Assembly: GCA_963169105.1 (NCBI GenBank)
Contig: OY720643.1
Coordinates: 20,990,373 to 21,054,372 of the forward strand
DNA length: 64,000 nucleotides
Source of the DNA: Ceriagrion tenellum
Taxonomy: Eukaryota > Arthropoda > Insecta > Odonata > Coenagrionidae
Direction of reading: 5' to 3'
In this document: positions 47,291-60,300 of the stretch, one piece after another
Layout: each line of letters starts with the position of its first letter
Position numbering within the stretch: the stretch's first letter is position 1
Program-made: the position numbers and the translations under genes
Notes under the pieces: model-generated
Told to the model about the DNA's origin: nothing
The model's input: only the letters and a program-made list of their open reading frames with translations
The model's database searches: none

Positions 47291-49245
47291 TTTCTTATAC
47301 TTACCTCATACGCTACCATTAGCCACTGAATTGAACTTACTCTTATGCCTGTCTGGGTACTCAAGTTTTATCGCCATGAAATTAACTGAAAATTGGTATA
47401 TTTTTTACAGATTGAAAGCTTATTCCCGCTAAGACTGATATTATTACAGTTATCTTCTGTATATGTTACCTACGGCTATAGTTCCCGCACACCCATTGTT
47501 TCAAGGAGAATAAGTTTTTAATAGCTAGAATACTTTTAACATATTTTTCTCTAGAGTTGAATGAACCACTGATCTCAAAAATATTCAAACGCAGGTCTCA
47601 CATGCCATCTCTTGCGAGTACTTGTTGACCATAATGTTTATTATCATATGCTATTATGGCATTAGATGAGGAGGGTTTAAGACCAAAATAAGAAAACATG
47701 AGTGTTTTGCTGCTTCTGCGCCGGAATGCGTTGTATTCCTTTGTCTAGCACTCGTTCAACTGGGACATCGTTTACATTTACTTTTTCCTTCCTCTTTTTG
47801 ACTCCTTTCCGCAAGAATTGAGAGACTAGAAAATTTGCAACTCCTCGAGAGCTTAGAACTTGGAAGAGTTGTATACCTGTGGAGGTTATCCTTTCATCAG
47901 CATTTAAAAAAGGTAATTTGCAAATTTTTTTAGAGATGGTTTTGTGACTAACAGTTGATAAAATAATTCTGAAGCATGGATTAAATTCAGGTCAGCAGGT
48001 ATGGTAATACTATGTGCCAGTATAATTCTACCTGCTACCCAGAAAAAACAGTTGCACAGATAACAGCGTCTTAATTGAAGAGAAACCGTTGAACAGAGAA
48101 GTTCAGAAACCTCTTATTTCTGCTCACCAATCTTGCTCGAAAGAGTGGATCGAAAAATTAACTCTACCTACTAAAACAACAAAGCTCACTAATTAACACT
48201 AATTATTCCTGTTTCTTTTCACTTTTCCTTTATCCTTCCATTTTATGGCTGGTGTCTAACATACCCGGTCATTCGCATTTGATGTGACTCTTTGGCGATT
48301 AAGTAGATATGGATGTAGAGTATCATACCTATTAATATCAATCTGGGTAGTCCATTATATTCACTATAACCGGTTATATCCCGTTGTGTCCTGACCATGT
48401 GACGGGGTAGAGAAGAAATGTGTCATGCATTTTGCAGCGGGCTTTTTACTTAAGTCATTGACCCTGAGGTTTGTTCCCTCCGGAGACCTATTGGAAGTAG
48501 AGGAACAATAGTTATTGTTCTTGCACAAAATAGTCTGATGCAACGTACCTGCCAAAAAAAAATACCTTTGTCACAATGCAGAGCTCAGAACAATGTGTAT
48601 CCATACCACCGATAATAGATGCTTCCGGAAAGGCATTGAAAACAAACGAAATATTCATACAATTTTTACTAGCATGCTGTATTTTACCGCTACTAGAATT
48701 CAATTTCATATATTTTCAGTTTTCGTACTGCCTTGCCTTTAAAAATTATACTCTACTTCCTTTCTTTCACCGGCGGCATAACTCTCTCACGTATGACATA
48801 GAATGTAATACCACACTACACCTATAACTCCATACATTGACCTATTTCAAAAATTTCGTATTATAGTTTTCCTGCAATTTTCTAATACACTAGGAATGTT
48901 TTGTCAGTTTTCAAACATCTTCATTCAGTTATGTTCACCGTCCTTGGTACAAAATCCATCACAATATTCCAATGTTCCAACACAGTATTGGTTTCAAAAC
49001 CTTACGATGTCACACTTAAAACTAAAAACATTTACCTGTCTCTTCTTTGTATCATTTATTATTTGACTTAACATCACTGCAGCCGAGTTATATGTTTCCT
49101 CTAAATATTTTCACGTGGTATGCTCTAGTAGCGTTGGCAGTCTACTAGTGCATAGGCTCTTAAGAGTTCCCAATGAAATAGAATAAATGAAAATATATAT
49201 TCTATTAGATGGGAAAATACGTAATCAATATCTTTTCATCATTCA
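47291..49245. other. AT-rich intergenic DNA, nothing recognised
   Basis: Several open frames of 60-85 codons (for example 48576-48827 plus) lack any motif, and no repeats were identified. Confidence 0.45.
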
Positions 49246-49800
49246 TCGTCTGCTTTCGCAGGTACTTGGTGCCTCCATCTCTCTCTGTTCTCTGCTCTCC
49301 TCTTCAATCTCTGTAACTCCCTCCATCCTTCAGGTCATCAATCATCTTTCTCTTCTTTCTTCTTCCTTTTCCGGAAGCTTTCTTCCTTCTTTTATTCTCT
49401 CCAGCAACTCTTCATTATTAACCCTATCAGATTACTTGATGTGAAGCACTTTCCTCCAAATCTACATTTCTAAACTCTCTATCCTGGCCCCCGGTGGCGG
49501 CGGGGTAAAGTCCTCGCCTGCTAACCCGAGAGTCGCGGGTTCGAGTCCCGCCTGGGTAGAATATGCCTAGGACATGGGTGTCTGTGTATGTAAACTGGAT
49601 TGGGGGAAGAGGAGACGGTTCTGTCCCATCTAACCCAGGATAAATAAAAATATGAGGAAATATCCTTTTTCAATCCTTTTCTATCATCGTCCACGTTTCC
49701 CCACCACACAAAAACACACTTCAAACAAAACACTTGACGATTATCTTCTTCAGTTCCAGCTCCATTATACTATTTCTTTTACAAGTAGGGATTTTTAAGA
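49246..49800 (-). pseudogene. RTE-like LINE reverse transcriptase fragment split by a SINE
   Basis: On the minus strand, 49667-49790 reads IMELELKKIIVKCFV then SVFLCGGETWTMIEKD, matching the LR..L.KT.VWSV.LYG.ETWT block after the palm. Beyond the inserted SINE, 49250-49479 continues in the same frame with ESLEM, IWRKVLHIK, SDRVNNEELLERI and, after a shift, RRKMIDDLKDGGSY. These correspond to the thumb and C-terminal region (MW.WR.ML.I.W.DRV.NEEVL). Three in-frame stops occur, two at positions where the family has tryptophan. Inactive. Confidence 0.85.
49480..49666 (+). mobile_element. tRNA-derived SINE (family B) inserted in the RTE-like fragment
   Basis: The element (about 49486-49660) is flanked by TATCCT on both sides (49480-49485 and 49661-49666). 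The head contains CCGGTGGCGGCGGGGTAAAG (A-box region) and GTCGCGGGTTCGAGTCCCG with a perfect B box GGTTCGAGTCC. The body ends CCCATCTAACCCAGGATAAA then AAATATGAGG. Removing it with one target copy restores the host LINE's reading frame, which fixes its borders independently. This is the best family B copy. Two degraded relatives are at 8.3 and 19.7 kb. Confidence 0.9.
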
Positions 49801-51940
49801 ATAAAGCATAATTCATTTAGAATACGGATACAATCTGAACAGGTTTATCGTCATAAGTTAATTGGCACTCGTTGATAGAACATATTATCAAAATATTTTA
49901 GCAATTCTTGACTGAATGCATCACAAGTATATTGCCATTTCAATGAAAAGTTTAAATTCAGGTGAACAGAAATAAATGACAAAAATAATCTGACATTCAA
50001 TTTTCACGACGAAAATGAGGTAATAAATTTAAAGGAAGCTTATGAAATAGTTATAATTATTTATATTAATTGTGATTATTTATAATTTTGCGATTAATGT
50101 AAAGCAAAACCATTTAAGAATCTTGAAAATAGAAGTAATGAAATTCATTTTTAATGAAAGGGCGTTGCGGACTAGAAATGGAGGGGCATTGTCTTGGAGC
50201 GGATGCTATTCATTGCGAAACCCTGGTGGAATAGGCATGAGTTCTTTAATTAAAAAGCGTTCCTCTCTGAAGCTCTTTCATGTCCTTCAGAGCTAAAAAT
50301 CCAATTTAAAACTGCGAAGACAATTCCTCACGCTAAGCTTAATTTCTCAGTCCACACCCATGCGCAATATTTTATTTCTCTTGTTCCTCACGGCCTCCTT
50401 TTGACTTTTCAAGTGATTGAGCGGAACCAATTGACTTCATTCCCAAACTGGCGTGTCAACCAATTAACTCTTTATTGTTTCTCTTAGTTTGACTTGTACA
50501 GGCTTAATAAAACTTCCCTGAATAGGAATGGCATTTCTTTTGAAAATTAATGACTCGAGGTGCACAATTTCGAGACATATTTTAAAATGGAAATAATGTA
50601 GACCTAAATATTAAAGAAAGAATTGCTTTGAAAAACATATTTCAGTTTTATTCCTCAAAACTCGTATTAGGGAAAATATCCACTCCAAAAGGTTGATGGT
50701 AATTTTCTCTCAGATAATAGCACGGTAAATTTTTTGGTAAGAAAAATCACTCAGAATTGTATTGAAGCTAGTACGATTCAACGATTTTACGGTGAGTTCT
50801 CGGCGAACGAAGAACAGTTATTGTTGATTCTCCTTGTTGTGATCAAGATGTGGAAAGTATTTACTTAGCTGTACCCTCTATCCCTGCAATTTATTGCAAG
50901 CTCTAAGGAATAGCTAAAAATAGTCCTTCATAGGCATGAACATTATTTTATCTAACCGTTCTCTGAATTGTCTGAAATTTTCAGTTCTCCCCCGTCCCCC
51001 TGATTATTTTAATGACGCACTTTGTAGCATGAACCTCTTTTAGCGAGCCAACAACTGCTAATATTTAAAGAACTTCGATTCGCGGGTAAGTGGACGATGA
51101 ATGAAAGAGGAAAATGGACCCTGGTGTCACCGACACCAATGTGGAACAGGAATAACAGCACGTGGAAGAGATCGGAAATCCAACGGACGAAGAGCAGTAT
51201 GAACAATGCAAACCTAATGCAAGAATAATAATAACTGTAGTCCAGCATCTTCTACTTGAAGACACCGGGACAAGTGTCAGCAAAACTATTGGCAATGGGC
51301 AGACGTAGAAGGAGACTGTGAAAGTGAAGAGGGCATCAAAGAATCCCAGCATCCCAAACTAATGTTAAAAAAATGCGTTCGTCGACCAATATTGGCTTTT
51401 TACGTTTTAGCATACACAACCTTTGATGATGAATTCAATTTGAAATGAAGGCGACTAATAAATGTAATGCAATCATATTATGAAACTGAAGTGAGTTATA
51501 ATGCCAATTCAACTTCCATACCACAAGCAAAATACAAATGGACACAAAACATATTCCATCCGCTGACAGAATAATAGAGTAGAATAAATTAAAAGCCTTA
51601 CAAAAGATAAAATGAAGAGAGAGGGCGGGTGCAAATGACATAAAATAAAAACCATGAAAGTTTTTATTAAACTTTTTTTAGTATATTACCTTCAGGCAGC
51701 AAAACTTTCATTCTACAAGAATTAATTACCTTCGGAATATCAAGTTTTTCGAATGCTTCGAACCAAAAGTTTGTTTGATGTTAGGATCAAATTGTACACT
51801 TTTAATCATCGAGTGCATTTAAAAATTTTTCGGATACTGTGGCGATAAAGAATTGACGGTATAATTCTGTTTTATGCTGAGAGATCTGCACTTCTAAACG
51901 GTGGATCTCATAGAATGGGAATACGCGTGGAAACGCCCAG
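49801..51940. other. AT-rich intergenic DNA, nothing firmly recognised
   Basis: At 51080-51360 a plus-strand frame reads VTDTNVEQE, stop, QHVEEIGNPTDEEQYEQC and continues with another stop. It has a charged, protein-like composition but matches nothing I know. It may be a decayed retroelement or exon. Confidence 0.3.
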
Positions 51941-52640
51941 CAATGAATTACGGAAGAAAGTCAAGGGGACACGAGGAAAAGCTACACGATCGGCGAAGTC
52001 AGTTGTGAGGTCGAAAAATGAAATATATTAAAGAGGTAGAGTGAGTGAGGGGAAGAGAAAAGAGACGGGGGACTGGGAAAGTTCCGAAGATGGAGCGGGT
52101 GTCGTGGGTGGGGCGGGAGGAGGAAAGAGCGCGGATTTGCGATCGTGTTTTGTCTCTCATGGCTGTGCCGAAAGGGGGAGGCTGGTTGACGGGAGCGGGG
52201 TGGGGACTTGTCGGTTTCTACGAGCGGGTCCGGGAGAGAAACAAGGGTTTTGGGAGAGAGGAGGAGGGTCTGCACCGAAGGAGGTCTTCCATTCCGACTA
52301 CGTCGAGACTCATTGACCACGCCCACCCATCTAAACCTTCCCACCTTTTTTTGTGAGACAATGGACCACACAGGGACTCAAACTGGGAGATGTCGAACTG
52401 TGAAGGAATGGGCGAGGGTATTCGAGGATCGGGAGTCGGGAGAATTAAGAGGCGGAATAGTATTTGAGTCGCGGCATCGGCTTAGGAAACAAAGAATAAC
52501 CGAGATGGAAATGCGGAATAGTCGAAGGGGTGTACTTTTTTTCTTCTCTGCTGGTTTGTTTATTATCATTTTCAGTCAGCCGGGAGTGACGTCCACGTGG
52601 GAAGTGAAACATCTGTCGTGAGCATTAATTTCCTTCGGCG
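51941..52640. other. GC-rich, purine-rich island
   Basis: GGGAGAGAGG-type purine tracts hold three frames open at once on the plus strand (52041-52621) and others on the minus strand. No domain is recognised. It is similar in style to the other islands in the window. Confidence 0.35.
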
Positions 52641-54914
52641 TGCCGCAAAGGAATTTATGTAGGGTGGGTTGAGGTACTTATTGTGGATTTCATTTGCAGC
52701 TCCTCAAGAGATGTGATCTGCACTGTCGTGAACATTTCTTAGTTACGTTCGTGAGCTTATTTTTTCGATGTTACATCCTTCCCTATATTTTACAAATTGA
52801 AAGAAACTGTTCATATACACGTGCACATGATGATTTAAAATCATTTCCTGACTTCAATTGGGGCGTTTAATATTGCGAAACTCGAAGATATTTTATGAAT
52901 ATACGTTAGAATGACTGAGCTCATAGAACCATCAAAGCAGTTTCTACTGGAAAAATATCATCTAACAAATATTTTCAAATGAAATGTCTTGATTGATTAT
53001 CATATATCCATACATATTGAATGCGCGGAATTCTAATGTAAACAGGTTTGTAAAAATTGAATTGGTATAATTCAATACTGTACTTCCAATTCAGGCAAAA
53101 CATTTGTCTTTGGTAACTCATTTGTATGTCCTTTTAAATTGTTCCTCTAAGTCGCAAAACATTGGAAAAGATATATTGAGGACGGTTTTTATGATATATT
53201 TACAATGTCGTTAAAATGTATGCTGGCACCTAAATATTAGGCATTTATATTCTTGTCGAACGCTTATGTCTGAGCCTAAGCGTCTGAGCTTATGTCATTA
53301 GCTGAGCCTGCATTTGCTCTTATCTTTGGAAAGAGAAAAGTTCATAAAAATGGAAGTCTTAAAAAATGCATTACTTGATTTGCTGACATAATTTTTGAGT
53401 TTCATTAAGTGTATGAAGAAAAGGTTCTTAGATAATCAATCAGTTGCATATTCACAAAATTCTGTACATAAAGCAATACACTGATTTGGTTATAAATTAT
53501 GCTTGCGAAGGTTAATATATGAAGCATGTAGTGCATTGGAACATAATAAACCAGTAAATTAGATGCTATGAATGATTGGAAAAACCAATAAACTTGTAAA
53601 TCGCAAAGGGCAATACATCGGTGCTCGTTAAACTGAATCTGTAAATGGAACCGCTGTGATGATATATGTACGTTCTTCAATCATGAAATATTTTTTGACC
53701 TAAACGTATATACGAGTAGTTAGGGATATCTTCAGTCACGTTGAGAACACGGTAAATCACAAAGTACCCATGACAATCGATTTATAGAGCATTTTCTTAA
53801 TATATGTGCGCCAATCTGTTGTTTTTCTCTATCACATGTACCGGAAAAGCTGAATTAAATCAACTCTTGGAGAGTAAATATTTGAACAGTTCGAGAACAT
53901 TTTGACAAATGGAAAGATACTTTTAACACTTATTAGTAGAAAACAAAGTACATTCTTAAACTTTAATAATGTTGTTCCGTAATCATTTATGAACGGTAGC
54001 CGTCATGGGAAGGTAAATCTAGCTTTCGAATAAAAATGATGAAAATAATTCTGATAACACCAACAAAGGGAGATAATGGATTCTTTGCATATCTTACAGA
54101 AGGTTATAAAATAGTTTTGTTACTTAAACGTATGCAGACAGCATCTTAATGTGCGGTGCATAACAGATAATGGAGAAAGAGAGAAAGATAAGGAATTATT
54201 AGAACTTGTGAATGCTTGCAAAGTTCTACCAAGTATCGTTTAACCTCTCAGGAGAAGGCGTTGTTTGCATACGCATATAATGCATCAATGGGCCTTTGTT
54301 GCTTGGGGCGATTCTTTCAGTCACCGCGTGCATTCATGCTCGCATAGTGTGTGTAGTCCTTTGTGTTCCCCGGACGATGCGCGAATCTCCCATTAAACTC
54401 ATGTGAGGATTGTGTATGCTGTGATACATCTCCACCCCAGAGCTTACTAATGGCCTATAAACATTCGGATGCGCGCTCTCTTACAATGGTTATCACGGCA
54501 TTATACACCCTAAACGTGGCGGGGAGAGTCTTGAGACAATACCGAAGGACGTACTCCCTGAGCCGAGTTCATTTTTTTTATTGGCGGAAGTATAGGCCGT
54601 CGTGATGTGAATTATTTCGTCACCATGTGAGAAGTCGCTTCCCAAGGACAATTCTCCGGCCACACAAAAAACTCATTGTTTCCGCCTTTTTTCGATGCCA
54701 TTGTGAGCGTTCTCCCTTCCCTCCCCACCGTAAACCCTCATAAATAATTCAGGTCATTCCGGTGAGTGTATCGAAATGTATGCCTCGGCATGTCTGTGCG
54801 TGGTTGCTCTCCGGATCTAGTTCCGAGCGACCGCGTTCCCGCCTCCGCGGGGACTTGGAAACGGTGAGCCTCGACGACTAGCCGCGAGGCAGGCAAACGC
54901 CGCGGCGCCGCGAC
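52641..54914. other. Intergenic DNA, GC-richer from 54240
   Basis: No gene recognised. The GC-richer end (54240-54914) includes the sequence CGCGGCGCCGCGACG near 54900, just before the tandem duplication. Confidence 0.4.
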
Positions 54915-55195
54915 GCCTGCGATGATGAAAAACTGCACTTCAGGACTACCGAAATTAACGCATACAAGAGTACACTTTCATAAACATATATCATCTTATT
55001 TATGAGATAGAGGTCCTATTTTTCTCACATAAATGACAATTCCTGCGTTGATGCAAATTGCCTGCGATGATGAAAAACTACACTTTAGTACTACCGAAGT
55101 TAGCGCATACAAAGATAGACTTTCTTAAACATATGTAATCTTATTTTTAAGCTAGAGGTCCTATTTTCTCACATAGTGACAATTTTATGATCAAT
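54915..55195. repeat. Tandem duplication, period 145 bp
   Basis: GCCTGCGATGATGAAAAACT at 54915 recurs at 55060. The following blocks (GCATACAA, AGAGGTCCTATTTT, TCTCACATA, TGACAATT) match in order with modest divergence. Two copies, no coding sequence. Confidence 0.85.
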
Positions 55196-56405
55196 AATCA
55201 TTTTTCAGTATCAGAAAAAAATCAGAAAAAGTATTGGAAACAATTTTTTCTATACTTGTAGAAATTCGACTATTTTAAAAATACGATAATATACACGATG
55301 AATATAATAAAATAAAATACACGATATAATTAGAGGTCACTAAAATTAACTCCTGCACCCTTCACTGTAAGGGCTAAAAGTAAGAGATATAAGGTTACGC
55401 ATCAATTTAAAACGTATAGCTTTGCTAATTAATGGCTTAAAATAAGAATTCACCACGAAATTATGTTAAAGTAAATGCTTAGGAATGAGTATTAAGCATA
55501 GTTGCAATAGGACAAATTGACGTAGTATCGCAACATTTCCTTCTAAATATTTTGTATTTCTTTCCCTTACTCTTGCAATAAATCTATACTTTGCTAGGAT
55601 TGGTTGTCATATTCTTTCTTCTTACAAATCTGACCCCGTGGAACACATGAGAAACCTTCCTTCCCTCAGACGATACACCTGAATAAAATCACTTGATTCA
55701 AAATGGTTACCCAGGAGGATATGTGGAGTAACTAATCGCCATAAGTCCTTTTGAACTGCGAAACACTAATTGAGGTGTTTTGAGTTTGGCAGTGAGTTTG
55801 ACGTTTAACAGGTCGAGATAGAAGTAGGTGGCAAATATTTAATATGAGTCAATGTACCTTACGGTATAGAGTACGTACTTTTAAGGCTTGAAGGCTTCCT
55901 CTTTTACAACAAGTTCCAAGTGAACAAAACAAATCAAAATGAGGTTTCATGCCTTGGGAAATACCAAATATAATTTACCTTGTTCCTATGACGAATCATC
56001 TTGAGGTTTTATTAAGTTAAACCCATTATTATCTTGATATACTCGTTGCATGCTATTTACCCAGTCATTTAATCGACTATCTGTCACGTTAGCTGATCAA
56101 TATAATGATTGTCAGATTATATTAACAATACTGATGTGAGTTATGATGGTAGGGACTGTTGTAAGGACTCAGATCCGTCATAAGTCAAAATATGATCATT
56201 ACTAGTGCACTAGGGATATCTACCATAAACTGTGGACTTATATTAAATAGACATCACTCGGGTAATGCACAGAGAACTTAATTCAGGATGTGCAAATGCT
56301 CTTAGATGTAACTTGTGCAATCTTGATAATGCCCGATGCAAAATATTACCCGTATTCATTTCTAATAAATTCAACAGATTCAGGCGAGATATCGTGGAAG
56401 TTCTT
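55196..56405. other. AT-rich intergenic DNA, nothing recognised
   Basis: An open frame starting at 56265 runs into the palindrome at 56408. Its start has cysteines (LRCNLCNLDNARCK) but no recognised domain. Confidence 0.4.
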
Positions 56406-56407
56406 CA

Positions 56408-56597
56408 TAATGTAAGAGAAACAATTGCACTTTTCCACAAAATTGTTTTAATGCGTACAACGCGTTTCGGCTCACAGAGCCAGATACAAGACCTGATGAT
56501 GTACTCTTATACCTGATGATGGCTCTGTGAGCCGAAACTCGTTGTATGCATTAAAACAATTTTGTGGAAAAGTGCAATTGTTTCTCTTACATTACGT
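56408..56597. mobile_element. Palindromic element with a hammerhead in the right arm and a mutated one in the left
   Basis: The left arm (about 56408-56482) and right arm (about 56520-56595) are near-perfect reverse complements containing GTAAGAGAAACAATTGCAC, TTTTCCACAAAATTG and GGCTCACAGAGCC. The centre has two copies of ACCTGATGATG about 20 bases apart (56491 and 56511). This is the arrangement expected of two Penelope-type pseudo-LTR ends joined head to head. No reverse transcriptase or nuclease coding is recognised next to it. Confidence 0.8.
56508..56548 (+). ncRNA. Hammerhead ribozyme, best-formed copy in the window
   Basis: Stem I pairs TATAC (56508-56512) with GTATG (56544-56548). 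CTGATGA is at 56513-56519, stem II is GGCTC-TGT-GAGCC (56521-56533), GAA is at 56534-56536, and a minimal stem III (AC/GT) leads to cleavage after a GUU triplet at 56543. All conserved core bases are present. GUU is an allowed but non-preferred cleavage triplet. Activity is predicted, not shown. The mirror copy on the minus strand (about 56451-56482) has lost most of its CTGATGA box. Confidence 0.75.
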
Positions 56598-57000
56598 ATT
56601 CATTTCATTCATTCATTCATTCATTGGTCGTTCAATCCTAAGATTGGTTGACTGCAGCCATCCACCCTCCCATCTAATGCTAATTCCCTTATCTACTAGT
56701 ATGTCTTTCTATGTACTTTCCTCTTTATTTGGTCCATGAACTTATTCCTGGATCTTCTTCAGGTAACTTTGCCCGTATAATCCATAAAATTCATGATCAT
56801 CATCACTGGTTGTCAATAAAATGTTTGGTTTGCTGCAGCACTCAGATCCACTCTCTTGTCAGCCAGTCCCTTGATTCTATGGGAAGCCTTCTTTATTACG
56901 TCTCCAATGATTTACCTGATATATCAATTAAAGTACCTTTATGTGAAACTATTCAATTTATTTATAGATGTAATATTATTCAAATCGAATACAAAAAGAT
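56598..57000 (-). mobile_element. Decayed LINE 3' end with (ATGA)n tail
   Basis: On the minus strand a frame with RNKFMDQIKRKVHRKTY then shifted pieces like IRELALDG and LQSTNLRIE resembles the C-terminal tail of RTE-like LINE proteins (RK.FLD.IK.R, LA.DR..W..AVNQ). It ends in an ATGA repeat read as CATT on the plus strand (56600-56625). A second similar piece upstream (RIKGLADKRVDLSAAANQ, about 56800-56880) suggests two truncated copies in tandem. Decay is heavy, so the call is tentative. It begins where the hammerhead palindrome ends. Confidence 0.5.
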
Positions 57001-57027
57001 TTAAGATATGCAATACGGGAAAATAAG

Positions 57028-57390
57028 CTATTGTTGACATTTAAAATTAATTCTCAAAATTGGAATCACTAACGCTAATAACAACGAATCGTTTTCTACT
57101 TCTAATGCAGCAACTCCTTGAGTATTGGCTGGAATCCCATAAATGTGCTCTTTATCCATTTTTTCCAAGTTTAACGCTGCATCCTCTCGAGTTGGTGCAG
57201 AATTTCCATAAAAATACGTGACGGCTGAAATTCCCGGCATTTTATTTTTTTTGGAGGAGGGAAAGTTGCCTGCCAGCCACTCGTGCACGATGAGAGCACA
57301 TATATTTTCATTAGCTGCTGAAACTTTCATGACTCCCTCTCGTGGCTCGTGACATTTCAAAAAAAAATATATATATGTATCGTAATCCAC
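57028..57390 (-). other. Unassigned 120-codon open frame
   Basis: It encodes a product of balanced composition starting MDYDTYIYFFLKCHE, with segments such as ENICALIVHEWLAGNFPSS and a hydrophobic C-terminus (SLLLALVIPILRI). It lies in DNA of ordinary base composition, unlike the GC-island frames, so chance openness is less trivially explained. I recognise no domain, splice context or promoter, and it may simply be random. Confidence 0.15.
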
Positions 57391-60300
57391 GCTTCACCTC
57401 GAGCCTCGAGGGCCATCAGAATCCAGTCGTTAATATTTGTGAGCGATTGATTTTCGGCTGCAATAAACCACGTCTACAAATTCATAACCATAGTACACAA
57501 ATGAATGAAAAAATATTATAAGGGCACGTGAACCGATCGTAAAGAAGTCCTCAGCCATTATAACGAGGCCTCCGGAAAGTTAAGACTTCCTCTCGCACGT
57601 GTTTCGAATGTTAGAAAAAAATTTGGGAAAAGTGATTTACTGCAGTGCTCGAAATGGCGTCGAAGATGTAAAAGAGAGGAAATTATTGCTTGTTTTTTTT
57701 CATCCTGTTAAATACGGAGGTAATTACTGCAGAGAGATTGAGTTGTATTTCTTCTGCATTATCACTCTTTGAGTTATACTTGCAGGAATTATTAGTAACA
57801 TCATTATTTCACAATGGAAGCCAATGTTTACATTTTCGTACAATTATCAAATGAAAACAGAATAATATGTAATGGTGAAATGAGGACAGTTTCTCAAAAT
57901 GTTATGAAATAACATGTGCTTTCATTTTCGAGAAAAAGTTTAAGGTTAACTAACATAAATGGAATTAATATGTTATTTTTGGAAAACTGTAGAATTTGTT
58001 AGAAAGGGAATAATTCTGTTAGCACAAAATGCAGTTCCACAAAGTGCGGATGACATACGGAGGTAATGAGTTATTGAGGATAGTTGTACATACATTTTGG
58101 AAGACAACTCAGCTGGAGATAGAAATACCAGCGCATAGATAAGGTAAAACATCTAATAAATCTTTCATAAAGTTGACATTTTTTCGCAAAATTAATGCAT
58201 TAATTGATGCAAAATGATAGGAAGTATTCACATTTAGATCATATTTTTTATAAGAATCGAGTGCTGAAGGTAGCAAAAATTTACAACTTATTCCAAGTCT
58301 GCTGTCAGATAATGAATCATTCATCAAAATTTAATTTAACGAACTTGCTAATATAAAATTAACTAAATTTACAAGTTGACAACGTATTTTTATGGAGAAA
58401 CAAGTAGAGAAAGTAAATAAAATCACTCAAAAATTTTGAGTTTGCGAATCGATAATATCGCTACAGCTGAAATAATAAAATTTAAGGTAAAATATGCACA
58501 CAGTTAACGCATTTCCAAAGAGAAATGAGTGATAGGAGCAGCAAAAATAATCCAAAGATGGGGTTGAACGACCTCCCAGCCGAGTGGGCGGGCGGAGTTG
58601 GGATTTCAGCACGGGGATGGGACAGCAGACAAACCTCCCCTTCAAGTGGGACTCTTAACTCATCGTGATGCATTCTCCCTCAAACTCAATGATTGAGTGT
58701 CTGTCAATAGAGCGTCACGAGGTCGCCATTTTAAGCCCGGTCCAGCGAGACCCACCCCCTCGAATACCATCCTCTCTTCACCCCCCCTCCTCCCTTCCCT
58801 ACCCTCCGAAAACAACCCTCATCCCACGCTAATCCCCTCCGCTACCCTCTCTCGAAAGCTTCTCCTCTCCCGCCCCCTTTTCCAACGCGACAATCTCGAC
58901 TTCCCCGCAGTCCCTTTGCACAACCTGCGCTCCAAACGGATTCCACAACCGTGCTTCGTGCTCATACCCAATTCCGATCCGTGCGCCAATGTTAACAAAA
59001 GGGGAGTGTTTAATCTGAATGCATGTTTTGATGGGCAAGAGTTAACTGTGAACGTATTTTCCACGCAGACATTCCTGAAGAATTACGGATTTTTCACGTG
59101 ATAGAATGACAAAAAATGCTTATGAGAAGCTAAAGCAAACGGAAAAATTGGTGGAGAAGTGGACTGGTATTAAAATGTGGAATTCTGAGGGTACAGTGAT
59201 TTGATGGAGTGTTGTAGCTGAGCTAGTGGAAGGGAAAATTTTAACAGTGATGAAACTTTAGGTCTAAATTTTTTCGCACACTCAAAGATTGTTAACGTAA
59301 ATGAAACACTGATAAATTCCGCTTGAATATTGGTGTAACCTATCGTGAAAGCAAATTAATATCAGTAGGTACAAAGAAATGCAGAAAAATGCTGAATTGT
59401 AGCCCTTTATTCTAAAAAAATATGATGTAGATATGAAAATGTTTTTTACTAGCATGCAGTAATCGATCGAATGTGAGTGAAATTGCTATTCAAGCCTTAA
59501 AAATTAATATTCATATTTGACGTAAGATAATTTTTCCGTGGTTAATTTGTGTTTTTTAACATTGAATTTGGTTTAAATCGCCTGCTTTTTTGAGCAGATG
59601 AAAAACTACGTTCAATTTGGCTATTACATCACATTATGGCTATAAAAGTGAACTGCGAAGAGAAATAATTGACTCCTTTTCAGTTACACACATGAATATT
59701 CAAATATATAATAACCAATCTAATTTTTACCTTATACGACGGTTCATTGTAAACAAATTATCCTCCGAGGCTAATTGGTATGTCGTACTCTGATGATATA
59801 TTATCGAACCTTCAACGTATCTCAAAGTGGAGTACATTAACGCATAGACGCACTGACATCAAATGAATTATTTCCGAGCACACTTGGTGGTGTTTTTCAG
59901 CCGACAGTAATTAGGCAAACACCTCTTTCACAGGCCTTTGTGGAACTTCGTCGAGCCACATATATTTTCCCCCCGCTGACAGCTATAACCACTTAATATT
60001 CCACATCCGGACTCCGGTGAAATAAGTTTTATTTTTTTGCCCTTTTGTTATGTTCCATTATGAAAGAATGGACCCGAGTCGTGCTGGGAATACGCCGTGA
60101 GCGAATCAATTTCGTATTTTACATGCAGGGCTGGGCTAGTTAAAATTAATAATTCTATCGAAAAACTGCCACGTGCATTTTGCATACCATTTTGACCTAC
60201 TCATATTTTATTGAGAGTCACGCAAGCAATTAGGCTAGACTTTTCTGTGATGAATAATGTTTATTAGCATTGAATGGTCCTTACTTTCACTGCTCAATAT

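Noticed and set aside
51080..51360. Gag-like or host coding remnant
   Set aside because: Charged composition and a semi-open frame are suggestive, but there are at least two stops and I could match no family.
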